From the NCBI GenBank assembly GCA_039707655.1, contig CM077664.1:26028781-26092780 (forward strand): a stretch of 64,000 nt of DNA, in the 5' to 3' direction. Position 1 is the first letter of the stretch. Each line of letters begins with the position of its first letter. Below are positions 20,211-31,505 of the stretch, piece after piece. The translations under genes and the position numbers were made by a program. The notes beneath the pieces are model-generated. The model made no database searches. It was not told where the DNA came from and saw only the letters and a program-made list of their open reading frames with translations. This DNA comes from Elymus sibiricus. Taxonomy: Eukaryota > Streptophyta > Magnoliopsida > Poales > Poaceae.

Positions 20211-23200
20211 TGAAACATCCCAAAATTCTAAATTTTGGAATGTTATATTAAATAAATAGTTTTGATTGTTGTTTGATTTTTGAGTGATTGATTGCGTGAA
20301 ATTGAGTGAAATTTGAAACTTTTTTAAAGTTGAATGAGAGGGAATGAAATGACTTTCCCAAACTTCCACCTTGCATTTTTGTTCTCAATGAATTCAAATT
20401 CATTTCATCACAAAACCCTAGAGTGAAGATAATATGACCTCTTCCGTTTAAAGAAATGAAAAGTGGTTTTGAAAAGATTTGAATTCTTTTTGAAAGTATT
20501 TCAAATTCATAAACTTTATGCAACTCAATGATCCTCACGAGAGAAGATAAAATGACTTCTTCAAAGATGAGTTGGAAGTTTAAAATAAACAATTTGAAAA
20601 GCCCTTTGAAGTTATTTGAAACCCACTTTCATTTTGAAGTTATTTGAATTTACAAATTTCAAATTCTCTGAAAGTTATTCAAATGAGAGAAGTAATATGA
20701 CACTTCAAATATTCAGAGGCATTTGAAATATATTGGCCAAGGAAAAACAGAAAAGGTTTGAAATTGGTTTGAAACTCAAATTCAAAATCAATTATGAGTT
20801 ATTTGGTTTTTATTCAAATTATTTTTCTCCCAAAATAAAATATATGGAAATTAGGGTAAAATGATTCCCTTCAATAACAAAATGGAGAAAAATATATTTG
20901 AAATCATTTTGGTATTTTAAAATATTTTTATTTGATTTTTTAATGCAACAGTAGCACTTTTTGCATTATTTGAATTTGTGTGAATTTTATTTGAACATGA
21001 AAAATAGTTCATGTTTTAGGATTTCTTTTTCTGAAAATTTGGATATATAATATGCCTATGTAAAGTTTATATTTATTTTGTTTCTTTCTCTTTTTGCTCT
21101 CTGTTAAAAAAAAGAGGAAAACGTCTTTTTTAAAAGAAAAGGCCCAGCTGCCAGGCCTGCGCTAACCGCCGGCCCAGCTAGCCGAACAGGCCCACGGCCT
21201 CCTCTCCCGCGCCAAAACCCCTTCGGGCCGGCCACCCGCCCCCTTGACCGCTGGGCCCCGCGTCTTCTCTTTCCCCTCGCTCACAGCATGCCACACCGGA
21301 ACGCGTCCGGAGCGCCGCCGCCACTCCGATTCTCTCGGGATCGCGCCCCGCGTTTTCCCCTCGCCCAAGGACTGTGTCCTATATAAAGCTAGCCCCGGCC
21401 TCCCTCGACCGCCCCTAAAACCCCTCGCCAAAAACCCCGTAGCTCACGCCCTCGCTGTTCCGATCTCGCCGACCGCCGCCACTGTCGCTGTCAATTGCTG
21501 CACGGGTGAGCACCCCCAGCCTCTCTTGTTTCACCCAATCGGCAGCCCCCAACTCCACGAAGCTCTTTGACATCTTTTTGCTCGCCGGTGTCATCTACAG
21601 TGAGCTACACGAGCGCCGCCGTCCGCCGCCGGAGCACGCAGAGCACCCAAGGATCGCCGAGCTCGCACCACTCCGTCCCGCCGTCCCCGGCACCCTCGAC
21701 CCCACCTTCGAGATCCCCTCGTCGTGCCGCAACCACCCGACGTCACCACCCCCGCCAGCGACCACCGGAGCAACGCCAGCGACGACGCCCGAGCTGTCCT
21801 CGCTGTCGACCACCTCTCTGTAAGCCGCCGCCGCCACCCACCATTTGATCTTAATCCGACGCCCTAGATTAGATCTAGCGAATAGTTAGGTTTTTCTTTT
21901 ATAAAACGGTTTTAATTACGGTTTATTTTCGATTTAGATCGAACCGAGACGCCTCGGTTTTTCTCAGTTAGTCGTCGCGCGCCGAATCTCTTAATTATCG
22001 GCCGTCCGCCCGTAGTTGTCTTGCGCGCACACCCGTCAGCCACTCACGGACCGCCACGTAGCCACTGTCCATCCGGTAGGCTTTTAGGTTTTTCTGTTTT
22101 GTTTTTAATTTACAGAAAAAGTTCTATTTTTAGATTGTTAATATCTTTTAGGTTTTAAATCGTTTTTGAGTGATTCTTTTTGCATTAGATTAAGATTTTC
22201 ATCTATTTTCTGTTGATTCCAAGTTTGGAAATGTTTGAATAGTTTAAATTTGAATTTGCATGAATTTACTTCAAACATTGATTTGTGAATATCTTGAGTT
22301 TAAAAATAGATATTACGTAGATTCTTTTTGCTCCTAGTCACTAGTAGAATTGTTTATCCAGTGGTGTTTAGTATTTTATTTTTAGGGTATTTTAAATTAG
22401 GTTTAGTGCAAAACAGTACAGTTTTAGTATAGTTTTGTTTTATTCCATTTCCTTTTTGTTTTAAATGATTTTAATTATTTTCTTTAGTCACTTTTGACAA
22501 AATTTGTTAGTATTATGTTGGTCTACGGTAGACAAATATTTTTATATTGTTTTTCTTTTATATTTGTATTAAAGTTTGTCTAGGTCATAATATGAGTGTT
22601 ATAAAAACCTTTTAGTTGATTCTTTTGCTAGGGAAAAATATTATAGAAATACTTTCTGTTTATTTTTTGTTTTTATATTTTGTTTTATGTTAAGTATTAA
22701 TTTAATGATTTTTCTTTGCTGCTAAATTTATATTTAGGACAAAAACTATTTTTGTTGTTTGTAGTTAAGTCGTAGAACTTTCTTTAATAATTTTCTTTAT
22801 AGTTTTCTTTTTAGATTTTCTCTTTGGACTTTATTTGGTTTTCTTATTGATTTCTTCATGGATTTAATTTTTTCTTTTATTTTGATTGAGTGTTACTATG
22901 ATTGATAGAATTGATTGCTAGACTGTTTGCTTATGTGAATATATACTATGTTTGATTATATAGATTTTCTCGGAGTGACGAATAGTTCTATCAAGTTGTT
23001 TCTGAGAGCGATATTATCTTCATCAACTATACCTGGCAAGTTCACTTTGACCATCTGTTTTTACCTAAGTTTTATTTGCATGTAGTATCATCCTTTAAAC
23101 AATTCCTCCAGTAGTGATATTAAATCTTGTAGTTGAGTAGAATGCATGAGGTAGGAACCCATCTCCCTGTTACCAAGCCCGGGACGTTGTTTAGTTTTAA

Positions 23201-24342
23201 TGCTATGCTAAAGTAGATGGGGTTTGGTATGAGTGCCCGGGAGTGGTGTGAGAAGGTGGACTCTACGTCAATGACGACAACTTCATGATGGCATCTGCAA
23301 GGATTGCATCTTCAAGGCCTCAAGATTTCGAGACTCGAGACAAGATTTCAATACACACTACTGGGTGAAGGATGGATTTGATGGGCACCCTGGAGCAACC
23401 ACTGGATGGCCGGGATGCATGGAGAAGCGCCATGACATCTTGCGGAAAGCTTCACCCAGACTCAAAGAGGCGAAAGATTACTTCATGCCCGGAAGCTTAC
23501 CTATGCAACCGCAAGTCATTATGGGCTCTGGCTTGGTTGACCTTAGTAGTGACTCTGCTGGGACGGTGCTAGCAGATGTAGAACTACGGTAGGATTGGAT
23601 GAGCACCGGACAGTGGTCAGAGGAACTCTTCGGAAGACCATGTTTCGGTCGTCTTGTTCTCAAACACCCTGAAGTGCGAGAACGTAAAAAGAGGGATCAA
23701 ATCTTGTGGGTAAAGTGCACAACACTCTGCAGAGTTAAAACCTAATCGATTAGCCGTGTCCCCGGTTACGGACAATTTGAGCCTCTGGACTTGGATCTAT
23801 CTCGGAACTCTCAACACTGGACTGATAATTAATTGTGGGCAACTTATAAGTGTTTTGGGCTATGAGACATCGGTTGGCGGAACCATATCATAGTAGATAA
23901 CTCTGTAGTGATGACTCCTGATATTCCTTTGATGTAGGGAAAATAAAACCAGCTTTTACGCAAACAAAACTCAGACACAGAGCCACAATGCCATATTGCA
24001 TATAGAATAGTTTCATCATCTGCTTTTCTTATGGTGACCTTGCCGGTACATTCAATGTACTGACCTACACGACTGCGACGTATCATGTTGCAGGATTTTT
24101 CTACGACGAGTGAGTTTCGTTGTAGGGTTACGGTCTTCACTCAACCTGCCGATGGCGTTGATGGGACTCCACACCCTATTGACTGTTTCCGCTGAGACTT
24201 ATGAGGTATATATCAGTTTTACGTTATTTATACATGTGATTGCACTTTGATATATACATTGATGTACTGTGTGTGCCAGCATACCGATCCAGGGATGGCA
24301 CAGATACACAGAGGCTTGACCGTTTGAGGTCGGGTCGCTACA
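20211..24342 (+). repeat. Element B 5' LTR (4132 bp)
   Basis: It starts TGAAACATCC (mutated from TGTAACATCC of the 3' copy) and ends GTCGCTACA directly before the primer site. It has an AT-rich upstream part, a TATA box (TATATAAAG, 21380-21388), a GC-rich exon-like stretch to about 21850, then an AT-rich intron-like stretch and a final mixed part. A donor-like CTCTCT|GTAAGC is at 21820. An acceptor-like TTGCAG|G ends at 24093. A GTAC-ATTCAAT-GTAC inverted repeat lies at 24046-24060. Confidence 0.92.
21380..21388 (+). promoter_or_regulatory. TATA box of element B 5' LTR
   Basis: CCTATATAAAGC is followed about 25-30 bases later by C-rich sequence. It is conserved in the 3' LTR at 36137-36145. 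Confidence 0.75.
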
Positions 24343-24346
24343 GAGA

Positions 24347-24358
24347 TGGTATCAGAGC
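24347..24358 (+). other. Primer-binding site of element B
   Basis: TGGTATCAGAGC, complementary to the 3' end of initiator tRNA-Met, begins four bases after the LTR. Confidence 0.9.
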
Positions 24359-24508
24359 ACATGTTGACTGTAGGACGTGACCCTAGAAAATGGCATAGAA
24401 ATAGGAAGACCTCAATAGGAACAACTTTTATTTTATACTACTCTCGTATTATTCTACTCTCGTAACCTCTGAATTCTTTTTCTGAACTTTCCTTATTTCA
24501 ACTTATAT

Positions 24509-25244
24509 ATGGAGAGCTACATTCTGAACAAAAGAGAACACAACGAGGGTGTTCTTGGAGGCCCATTCCTTGTGGAGCTAGTTAGACTGCTGAAGCTGCC
24601 CCATACCTGAGATCAAGGCGACTAAGAGGAAGTCTGGATCATGGGGAGTCAAGACTCAAGTTTTTGGATGCAAAGAAGACCCCAAGACTGGAGACATCAG
24701 CTTTGGAATGTTAAATCGTGACTGTTATGTGGGCATAAACACTGCCGTCCATGATGCTATTGCACGACTGTGCTATCGTCATCGTGCTGCTCTAAGCACT
24801 CACTACTTTGGAAAGGTCGGATGGCAGAAGGAAGATGGAGCCACTATTGCCCTGACAAATGCACAGAAGATGAAGTTTGCTCCTTTGTTGGTGTATAACC
24901 AGGATATGGAGCAGTATGTCAAGAATCTTCAGATGGACCTTCTGGAAGCCTTATTTGACAAGGAAGCACTTCGTGAAGAGCTCAAGACCCAGAAGCTGAA
25001 GGTAGCCAAGCGGGAGGAGGAGAATCTCGAGATTCCGAAGATACGTCAGGAACTGAAGGGCAGCAGGACCATGGCTCATGCCAAAGATGTTGAGATTCAG
25101 AAGCTCAAGGAACAACTCTAGGAAATACAAGGACGTCACAAGAAACTCCGAGTCAACAGGGATAATCTAGCAGAAGAACTTGAAGAGATCATGTCCACAC
25201 AGAAGAAGCCCAGTGGAGACAAGGATCAAGTCCAAGATAACTAG
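24509..25244 (+). pseudogene. Element B extra ORF upstream of gag (ORF0-like), decayed
   Basis: From an ATG at 24509 the frame reads 'GPFLVELVRLLKLP'. It then shifts near 24605 into the frame containing 'AVHDAIARLCYRHRAAL' and a long Lys/Glu/Leu-rich coiled coil. It meets a TAG at 25119-25121 and ends TAG at 25242-25244. It aligns with the 256-residue ORF of element F at 41831 (shared LVEL..RL and AVHDA..AIARL blocks at similar spacing). Function is unknown. It is not gag, whose own knuckles follow downstream. Confidence 0.6.
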
Positions 25245-25663
25245 CTTAGTAGTAGCCCCACCATGAGAGAATAAAGATGAATGTTTTTGCGATTAAAGTA
25301 TCTGGCCATACCGACTTTGTGGGTGGCGATACTATAGGATTGTTTGAATAAGTGGATGTTTGGTTGTTATGGTTTGTGTTTATTGAGTGGTTGGATAGAT
25401 ACGTATTCGTAGGTTTGTATTTATTTCAACCTTCAGGGACATAAGTTACGGAAGAATAACAGAGGACTACATATGGGAGAAGCATCGGGAATTGGAAGAC
25501 TCCCGAGCATTGAAGACCTAAAGAAATGAAGACCTCGTAACGAAACCATAGTGAACTAGCCCATTACAAATGGTAGAACTTTGAGTTGGGATTTGTTGCT
25601 GAATGTTTGTGTGAGTATCTTTCTTCCTCTCTTAGCTCATCCCAATATCCTTCTACTCAATAG

Positions 25664-26054
25664 ATGATGAAGGAAGATGGACTCATATTCTCTGGACCGA
25701 TGACGCAGTTGGAGGTAGAGCTATGGATTCAAAACATGGAGGATCACTTCAGGAAAAAATTGATTTCAAGGAAGTATGAGGTTCAATACGCACTTCAGTA
25801 CTTTACAAAAAGTGCTGCAACATGGTAGAAAATGCATCAAGCCATACAAGGAAGCAATGGAGCAAAAACTTGGGAAGAATTCAAGGAGACTCTGTTAAGA
25901 TCCCGTCTCATCCGGAAACCTTATGATAGTAAGATGAAGAAACCTTGTGCATGTAAGATTTGCGGAGAAATAGGACACACCCAAGAAGGACACAAGGATG
26001 GATGCCCTCATTGTGAGGGAAATCACCCAGGTGAAGAATGCCCCACTTGGCAGG
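25664..26054 (+). pseudogene. Element B gag, 5' part (interrupted by element A)
   Basis: The ATG at 25664 directly follows an acceptor-like 'ctactcaatag'. The frame has the gag core signature ('ELWIQNMEDHFR', then W followed by an in-frame TAG at 25826-25828 where a second W is normal). It ends with a CCHC knuckle (CKICGEIGHTQEGHKDGC) and part of the next, 'HCEGNHPGEECPTWQ'. The frame continues exactly beyond element A at 33080 once one TSD copy is dropped. Confidence 0.8.
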
Positions 26055-27613
26055 TGATACGTCTCCAACGTTTCTATTAATTTTTATTGTTCCATGCTGT
26101 TATATTATCAATCTTGGATGTTTTTATATGCATTTACAGCAATTATATATCATTTTTGGAGACTAACCTATTAACTTAGTGCCCAGTGCATGTTGTTGTT
26201 TTCTGTCCTGTTTTTGTTTTACAGAAAATCAATACCAAACGAAGTCCAAATGCCACGAAACTTTTTGGAGATTTTTTTCTGGACAAGATAAACACTAGAA
26301 GCTTCGGGAGGAGGCCAGAAGCCCTAGGGGGTGCCCACGAGGCACCAGGGTCCGCCTTGGGGGGGCAGGCGCGCCCTAGTACCTCGTGGGGCCCACAGAG
26401 CTCCGTTTGACATAATTCCACCACTATAAATTCAGAAAAAATCAGAAACCCTTAGGGGAGTCCACGAAATACTTTTTCCGCCGCCGCAAGTTTCTGTTCC
26501 AGAGAGATCCCATCTGGAGGCCTTCTCCGGTACTCCGCCGGAGGGGGAATCGATCACGGAGGGGCTCTACATCAACATTGCTGCCCTTCCGATGATGCGT
26601 GAGTAGTTTACCACAGAACTTCGGGTCCATAGCTGGTAGCTAGATGGTTTCTTCTCTCTTTTTGATCTTCAATACAATGTTCTCCTCGATGTTCTTGGAG
26701 TTCTATCCGATGTAATATCTTTTTGCGGTGTGTTTGTTGGGATCCGATGAATTGTGAGATTATGATCAGATTATCCATGAATATATTTGAGTCTTCTCTG
26801 ATCTCTTTTATGCATGATTATTATAGCTTCATATTTCTTCTCTGATCTATTGATTTGGTTTGGCCAACAAGATTGATTTATCTTGCCATGGGGAAGAGGT
26901 GCTTTGTAATGGATTCGATCTTGCGGTGCTCAATCCCAGTGACAGAAAGGGACATGACACGTATGTATCTATTAACGGTAAAAAGATGGGGTTTATTCAT
27001 ACGTGAGTTTATCTTGTCTACATCATGTCATCGTTCTTAAGGCGTCACTCTGTTCTTTATGGACTTAATACACTAGATGCATGCTGGATAGCTGTCGATG
27101 TGTGGTGTAAGAGTAGTAGATGCAGGCAGGAGTCGGTCTACTTATCTTCGACGTGATGCCTATATACATGATCATTGCCTTGGATATCGTCATGATTATT
27201 TGCTTTTCTATCAATTCCCAACAGTAATTTGTCTACCCACCGTATGCTATTTTCTCGAGAGAGGCCTCTAGTTAGTACTATGGCCCCCGGGTCTATCTAA
27301 ATCATATTACTAAAACCCTAAAAATATTGCTGCCATTTTCTTTTATTTATTTTATTTTGTATTTTTGTTTCAATCTTTCTATCTATCACATACAATTTAA
27401 TCTTGCAATTAACCGCTGAGGGATTGACAACCCCTCGTTTGCGTTGGGTGCAAGGATTTGTTGTTTGTGTGTTGGTACTGCTAATGAGGTGTTGCGTGGT
27501 TCTCCTAGTGGATTGATAACCTTGGTTTCATAACTGAGGGAAATACTTACCTCTGCTATGCTGCAGCATCCCTTCCTCTTCGGGTATAAAACCAACGCAA
27601 GCTACAAGTAGCA
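26055..27613 (+). repeat. Element A 5' LTR (1559 bp)
   Basis: It starts TGATACGTCTCC and ends GCTACAAGTAGCA. A TATA box (TATAAA, 26425-26430) lies about 35 bases after a GC-rich inverted repeat (arms near 26333-26350 and 26374-26391, the spacer holding a G-run). The rest is AT-rich and non-coding. Confidence 0.95.
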
Positions 27614-27624
27614 GGAAGAATTTC

Positions 27625-27642
27625 TGGCGCCGTTGCCGGGGA
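27625..27642 (+). other. Primer-binding site of element A
   Basis: TGGCGCCGTTGCCGGGGA lies 11 bases after the LTR. This is the tRNA-Asp type site known from Athila elements. Confidence 0.85.
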
Positions 27643-27790
27643 GACATCATCAACATCTATCAAGTACCTTTGCATAAACTCTCATCTCCTTGCATTTACT
27701 TTATTTGCCTCTCGTTTTCATCTCCCCCACTTCTAAAACATTTTTACAAAAATATTTTCCGTTTGCCTTTTTCTTGTTTGCTTAATCATC

Positions 27791-28917
27791 ATGCCCCGAG
27801 GGAATTATCATGATACTTCTTATTATAAAATTTTGTCCAAAATTGAGAAAAATACTAAGGATTACATGACTACGCAGTTTGAACACATCATTTTTTTTAC
27901 TGAGGAACTCAAAGAACACTCTACTTTATTGGATGCTATTGCAAAACAACTCAATGATGCTAGTAAAGAAGTTGCTAGTCTTCAATCTCAATTTGCTCTT
28001 ACTGAAAATTTGCTAGGAAAAATTTCTGATGCGCAAGCTACGCTAGTAAATCAAATGGCAGCTAAGCCGGAATCACTAGAACGTAGTAATGATGAGGATA
28101 TTAAAATGATTGGTGTTTCATCTATTGATTCTTTGTTTAGCAATATAAAACTTGATGAAAAGGGGACTGAAGAAGGGTCGACTTTAGCTAGTAGGCGTTC
28201 CCATAATTTGGAGGGTGAAAATCTTAATGAAAAAATTGCTAACTTCAAATAGCGATGTGCCCACTCTCTTGGATTACAAAGATTTTAATTATGATAATTG
28301 TTCTTTGATTGAGTGCATTTCTTTGTTACAATCCATGTTAAATTCACCCAACGCTTATGAGCAAAACAAGGCTTTCACTAAACACATCGTAGAAGCAATG
28401 ATGAAAGCGTTAGAAGAAAAGTTAGAATTAGAAGTTTCAATTCCTAGAAAATTATATGATGACTGGGAACCCACCATTAAAGTTAAAATTAAAAATTATG
28501 AGTGCAATGCTTTATGTGATTTGGGTGCTAGCGTTTCCACAATTCCAAAATCTTTATGTGATGTGCTAGGTCTCACCAATATAGATGAATGTTCTCTTAA
28601 TTTGCACTTGGCAGATTCTACTATTAAAAATCCTTTGGGTAGAATTAATGATGTTCTTATTCTTGCAAATAGGAACTATGTGCCCGTTGATTTTGTTTGT
28701 TCTTGATATTGAATGCAATTCTTCTTGCCCCATAATACTTTGTAGACCGTTCTTACGAACCATAGGTGCCGTTATTGATATGAAAGAAGGGAATATAAAA
28801 TTTCAATTTCCATTAAAAAAGGGTATGGAACATTTCCCTAGGAAAAGAATTAAAGCACCATATGAATCAATTATCAGGGCCACTTATGGGATCAACTTGA
28901 AAGATGACAATACTTGA
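27791..28917 (+). pseudogene. Element A gag/protease remnant with two frameshifts
   Basis: Three successive frames (27791-28252, 28215-28706, 28585-28917) overlap and together form one ancestral product. The first part is a coiled-coil-like N-terminus beginning MPRGNYHDTSYYKIL. The second has a retropepsin-like site, 'ALCDLGASVSTIPKSL' (DLG in place of DSG, normal for Athila). The third has the flap and C-terminal 'IILCRPFLRTIGAVIDMKEG'. Shifts lie near 28250 and near 28700. This short gag-protease ORF without RT is typical of non-autonomous Triticeae Athila groups. Confidence 0.8.
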
Positions 28918-29562
28918 AAGTATGCATTATGCCTAGCTAGGGGCATAAAACAATAGCGCTTGTCGGGAGGCAACCCAATGAATAAAATAATTTTTTTCTG
29001 TTATTGTGTGTTTTCACAATTATGCTACTGGTATGATTGTGGTTTTGTGTTTTTAATTACTGTTTGTGCCAAGTAAAGCCTTTGGGATGATTTGGAAGAT
29101 AATATAATTGATGCTGTTTGCAAAACAGAAAGTTCTGCGTCCAGTGCCCGAATTTTGTTTCTGTACTGGAGCGTCAGAAAATCTGAAATGTTACACAGAT
29201 TGGTATATGAATTGCCCACGTTGTCCGAATTTTTCAGAATTTTTGAGTTACAGAAGTATGGCTTTTAAATAGATTGCTACAGACTGTTCTGTTTTTGACA
29301 GATTCTGTTTTTGATGCACTACTTGCTTGTTTTGGTGAATCTATGGATTGTATCGGGGGGGTATAAGCCATGGTGAAGTTAGATTACAGTAGGTATAATG
29401 CAAAAATAAAATATGAATGGGTTTACAACAGTACTTAAAATAGTGATTTATTTTGTTATACTAACGGATCTCACGAAGGTTTTGTTAAGTTTTGTGTGAT
29501 TGAAGTTTTCAAGTTTTGGGTGAGATCACGATGGATGAAGGAATAAGGAGTAGTAAAAGCCT

Positions 29563-29630
29563 AAGCTTGGGGATGCCCGAGGCACCCCAAGGTAATATTC
29601 AAGGAAGACTCAAGCGTCTAAGCTTGGGGA
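29563..29630 (+). other. Two internal PPT-like copies in element A
   Basis: The 11-base word aagcttgggga occurs at 29563-29573 and 29620-29630, identical to the PPT abutting the 3' LTR. Both are followed by ATGCCC and GC-rich inverted repeats (gatgccc...). They could act as extra plus-strand initiation sites; this is inference. Confidence 0.6.
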
Positions 29631-29841
29631 TGCCCCGGAAGGCATCCCCTCTTTCTTCTACCAACCATCGGTAATTTTACTTGGAGCTATATTTTTATTT
29701 GTCACATGATATGTGTTTTGCTTGGAGCATCATGTATTATATGAGTCTTTGATTTGTTTGCTTTTTAGTTTGTCACAATCATCTTTGCTGAACACACCTA
29801 TCTTGAGAGAGCCACACATTTATCATCATTTGTTAGAATAC

Positions 29842-30172
29842 TCTATGTGCTTCACTTAATTTTTTTTAAGCTAGGCAGTTGCTCTAGTGCTTCACTTAAA
29901 TCTTTTTAAGCACGGTGGTGGCTATGTTTTGAAGAAATAAACTCTCATGCTTCACTTATATTATTTTGAGAGTTGATTGAAATTTTGTAGAAATAAATTC
30001 TCATGCTTCACTTATATTATTTTGAGAATTTATTTTTTTGAGAATTGACAAGATTAAAATTTCGAAGAAATGAATTCTCATGCTTCACTTATATTATTTT
30101 GAGAATTGAAAAGATTGAAATTTTGAAGAAATATTTGCACTCTCATGCTTCACTTAAATATTTTTGAGAGTT
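29842..30172 (+). repeat. Tandem hairpin array in element A
   Basis: At least six units share a TGCTTCACTTA core followed by a T/A-rich loop. Each core is enclosed by short complementary arms that differ between units: GTGCTT/AAGCAC (29887/29908), AACTCTCA/TGAGAGTT (29940/29967), AATTCTCA/TGAGAATT (29996/30023 and 30073/30100), ACTCTCA/TGAGAGT (30139/30165). The first unit, at 29846, is weaker. Arms change together, which points to selection or copying at the level of a folded RNA or DNA. Confidence 0.8.
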
Positions 30173-31491
30173 GATCATAGTAACGGTAATTTGCACAAGA
30201 TATGAAATTGGTCCCAAAGTGATGAATATTCAAGAGGGATATAATAAAAACTTTCATATAGATCATTGGATATGATAAGTGTGATTCCTTGCAATACTTT
30301 TGCGATATGGAAGTGATAATATGTGAGTCATGTTAGTGAGTAATTGTGATTTAGTAAGAATATTAGTGTTAAGGCTTGTGACTCCCTATGCATGCACATC
30401 AAGTCAATAGTTATGCAACGAAATTATATCCTACTTATGGTGCATTATTCGGTGTTAGTTAGTTTCAATCCATGTTTATGACCGTTTTCGTTTTTTGGTT
30501 GGTAGCTTCTCAATCTATTTGCTAGCCTTCATTTGTACTAAGTGGAAATACTGCTTGCGCGTCCAAAATCCTTAAACCCAAGTTGTGCCAAATGAGTCCA
30601 CTATATCTACCTATATGCGGTATTTCAATGCCGTTCCAAGTAAATTTGCATGTGCCAACTCTAATTTTCAAAATAATTTTTCTGTTTTGTGTGCCCGTAC
30701 CGCTCATGAAGCGGCAGGGGGTGGACATTATTTTCCATGCTAGGTGTGTTATTCTCACGATGAGTGTTTATTCACTTGTCATTACATGAGAGAGTGGCCG
30801 GTAATAAAGATGCCCAGTCCCACATGAAATCAAAACTTAATAACAACAAAATTCCTTGGAAAGTGATGGTATGGAGGGCACCTGTGGATACAGCTAGCCA
30901 TGGATTGTGAAAGAAATGGTGGAAAGGAAATAAACTTTACTTTTTGTTTGGAACCGCCTATGATGTGTCTAGCATGGAAAATAATAGGAATTCTCGGTCG
31001 TTTTCGTTGACAGGAAAATCATGCCTCTCAAAATGTTTTTATCTCTTTAATTTAAGCCTTGAGCTCTGGCACATTTGACAAATCTCTGCTTCCCTCTGCG
31101 AAGGGCCTATCTATTTACTTTTATGCAATTTTTATTTTTTTTATTTGAGTCTCCATCTTCTCTTACAAAAGCACCAACTAGAGAGCACTATTGTCATACT
31201 TGTGCATTGGATGTAGCTAATATTTAAGTGTGTTTCATGAATGGATCAATGATTGACCATAATGGGCTAGGGATAATTTTCTTTAGCGTTGATATTTTGA
31301 AAGACATGGTTGCTTGTTAGCATGCTTGAGTATTTATATTTTCATGTCAAACTATAGACTATTGCTTTGAATCATTCAAGTCCAATGTCCATGCTAAGAA
31401 AAGAAAAGAATATGTGATGAATATGATAGGCAACATTCCACATCAAAAATTATGTTTGTATCATTTGCCTACTCGAGGACGAGCAGGAATT

Positions 31492-31502
31492 AAGCTTGGG
31501 GA
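31492..31502 (+). other. Terminal polypurine tract of element A
   Basis: aagcttgggga lies three bases before the 3' LTR start, preceded by 'ggacgagcaggaatt' as in element D. Confidence 0.8.
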
Positions 31503-31505
31503 TAC

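Larger units (their letters stand above)
28918..31505 (+). other. Element A long non-coding 3' internal region
   Basis: About 2.6 kb without a supported gene. It holds two internal PPT-like words (29563-29573, 29620-29630), a tandem hairpin array (29842-30172) and the terminal PPT (31492-31502). Confidence 0.8.

Noticed and set aside
20211..20223. ATG start of the minus-strand ORF at 19723-20223
   Set aside because: The ATG lies in the B LTR; the ORF is 5'-truncated by the insertion.
21162..21848. Overlapping Pro/Arg/Ser-rich ORFs
   Set aside because: GC-rich leader part of the B LTR, repeated at 35874-36596 in the 3' LTR; low-complexity frames without domain text.
24347..24358. tRNA-like matches at the primer sites (also 14955, 27625, 41501, 46018, 57008)
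   Set aside because: Only the short complement of a tRNA 3' end is present; no cloverleaf, so these are primer sites and not tRNA genes.
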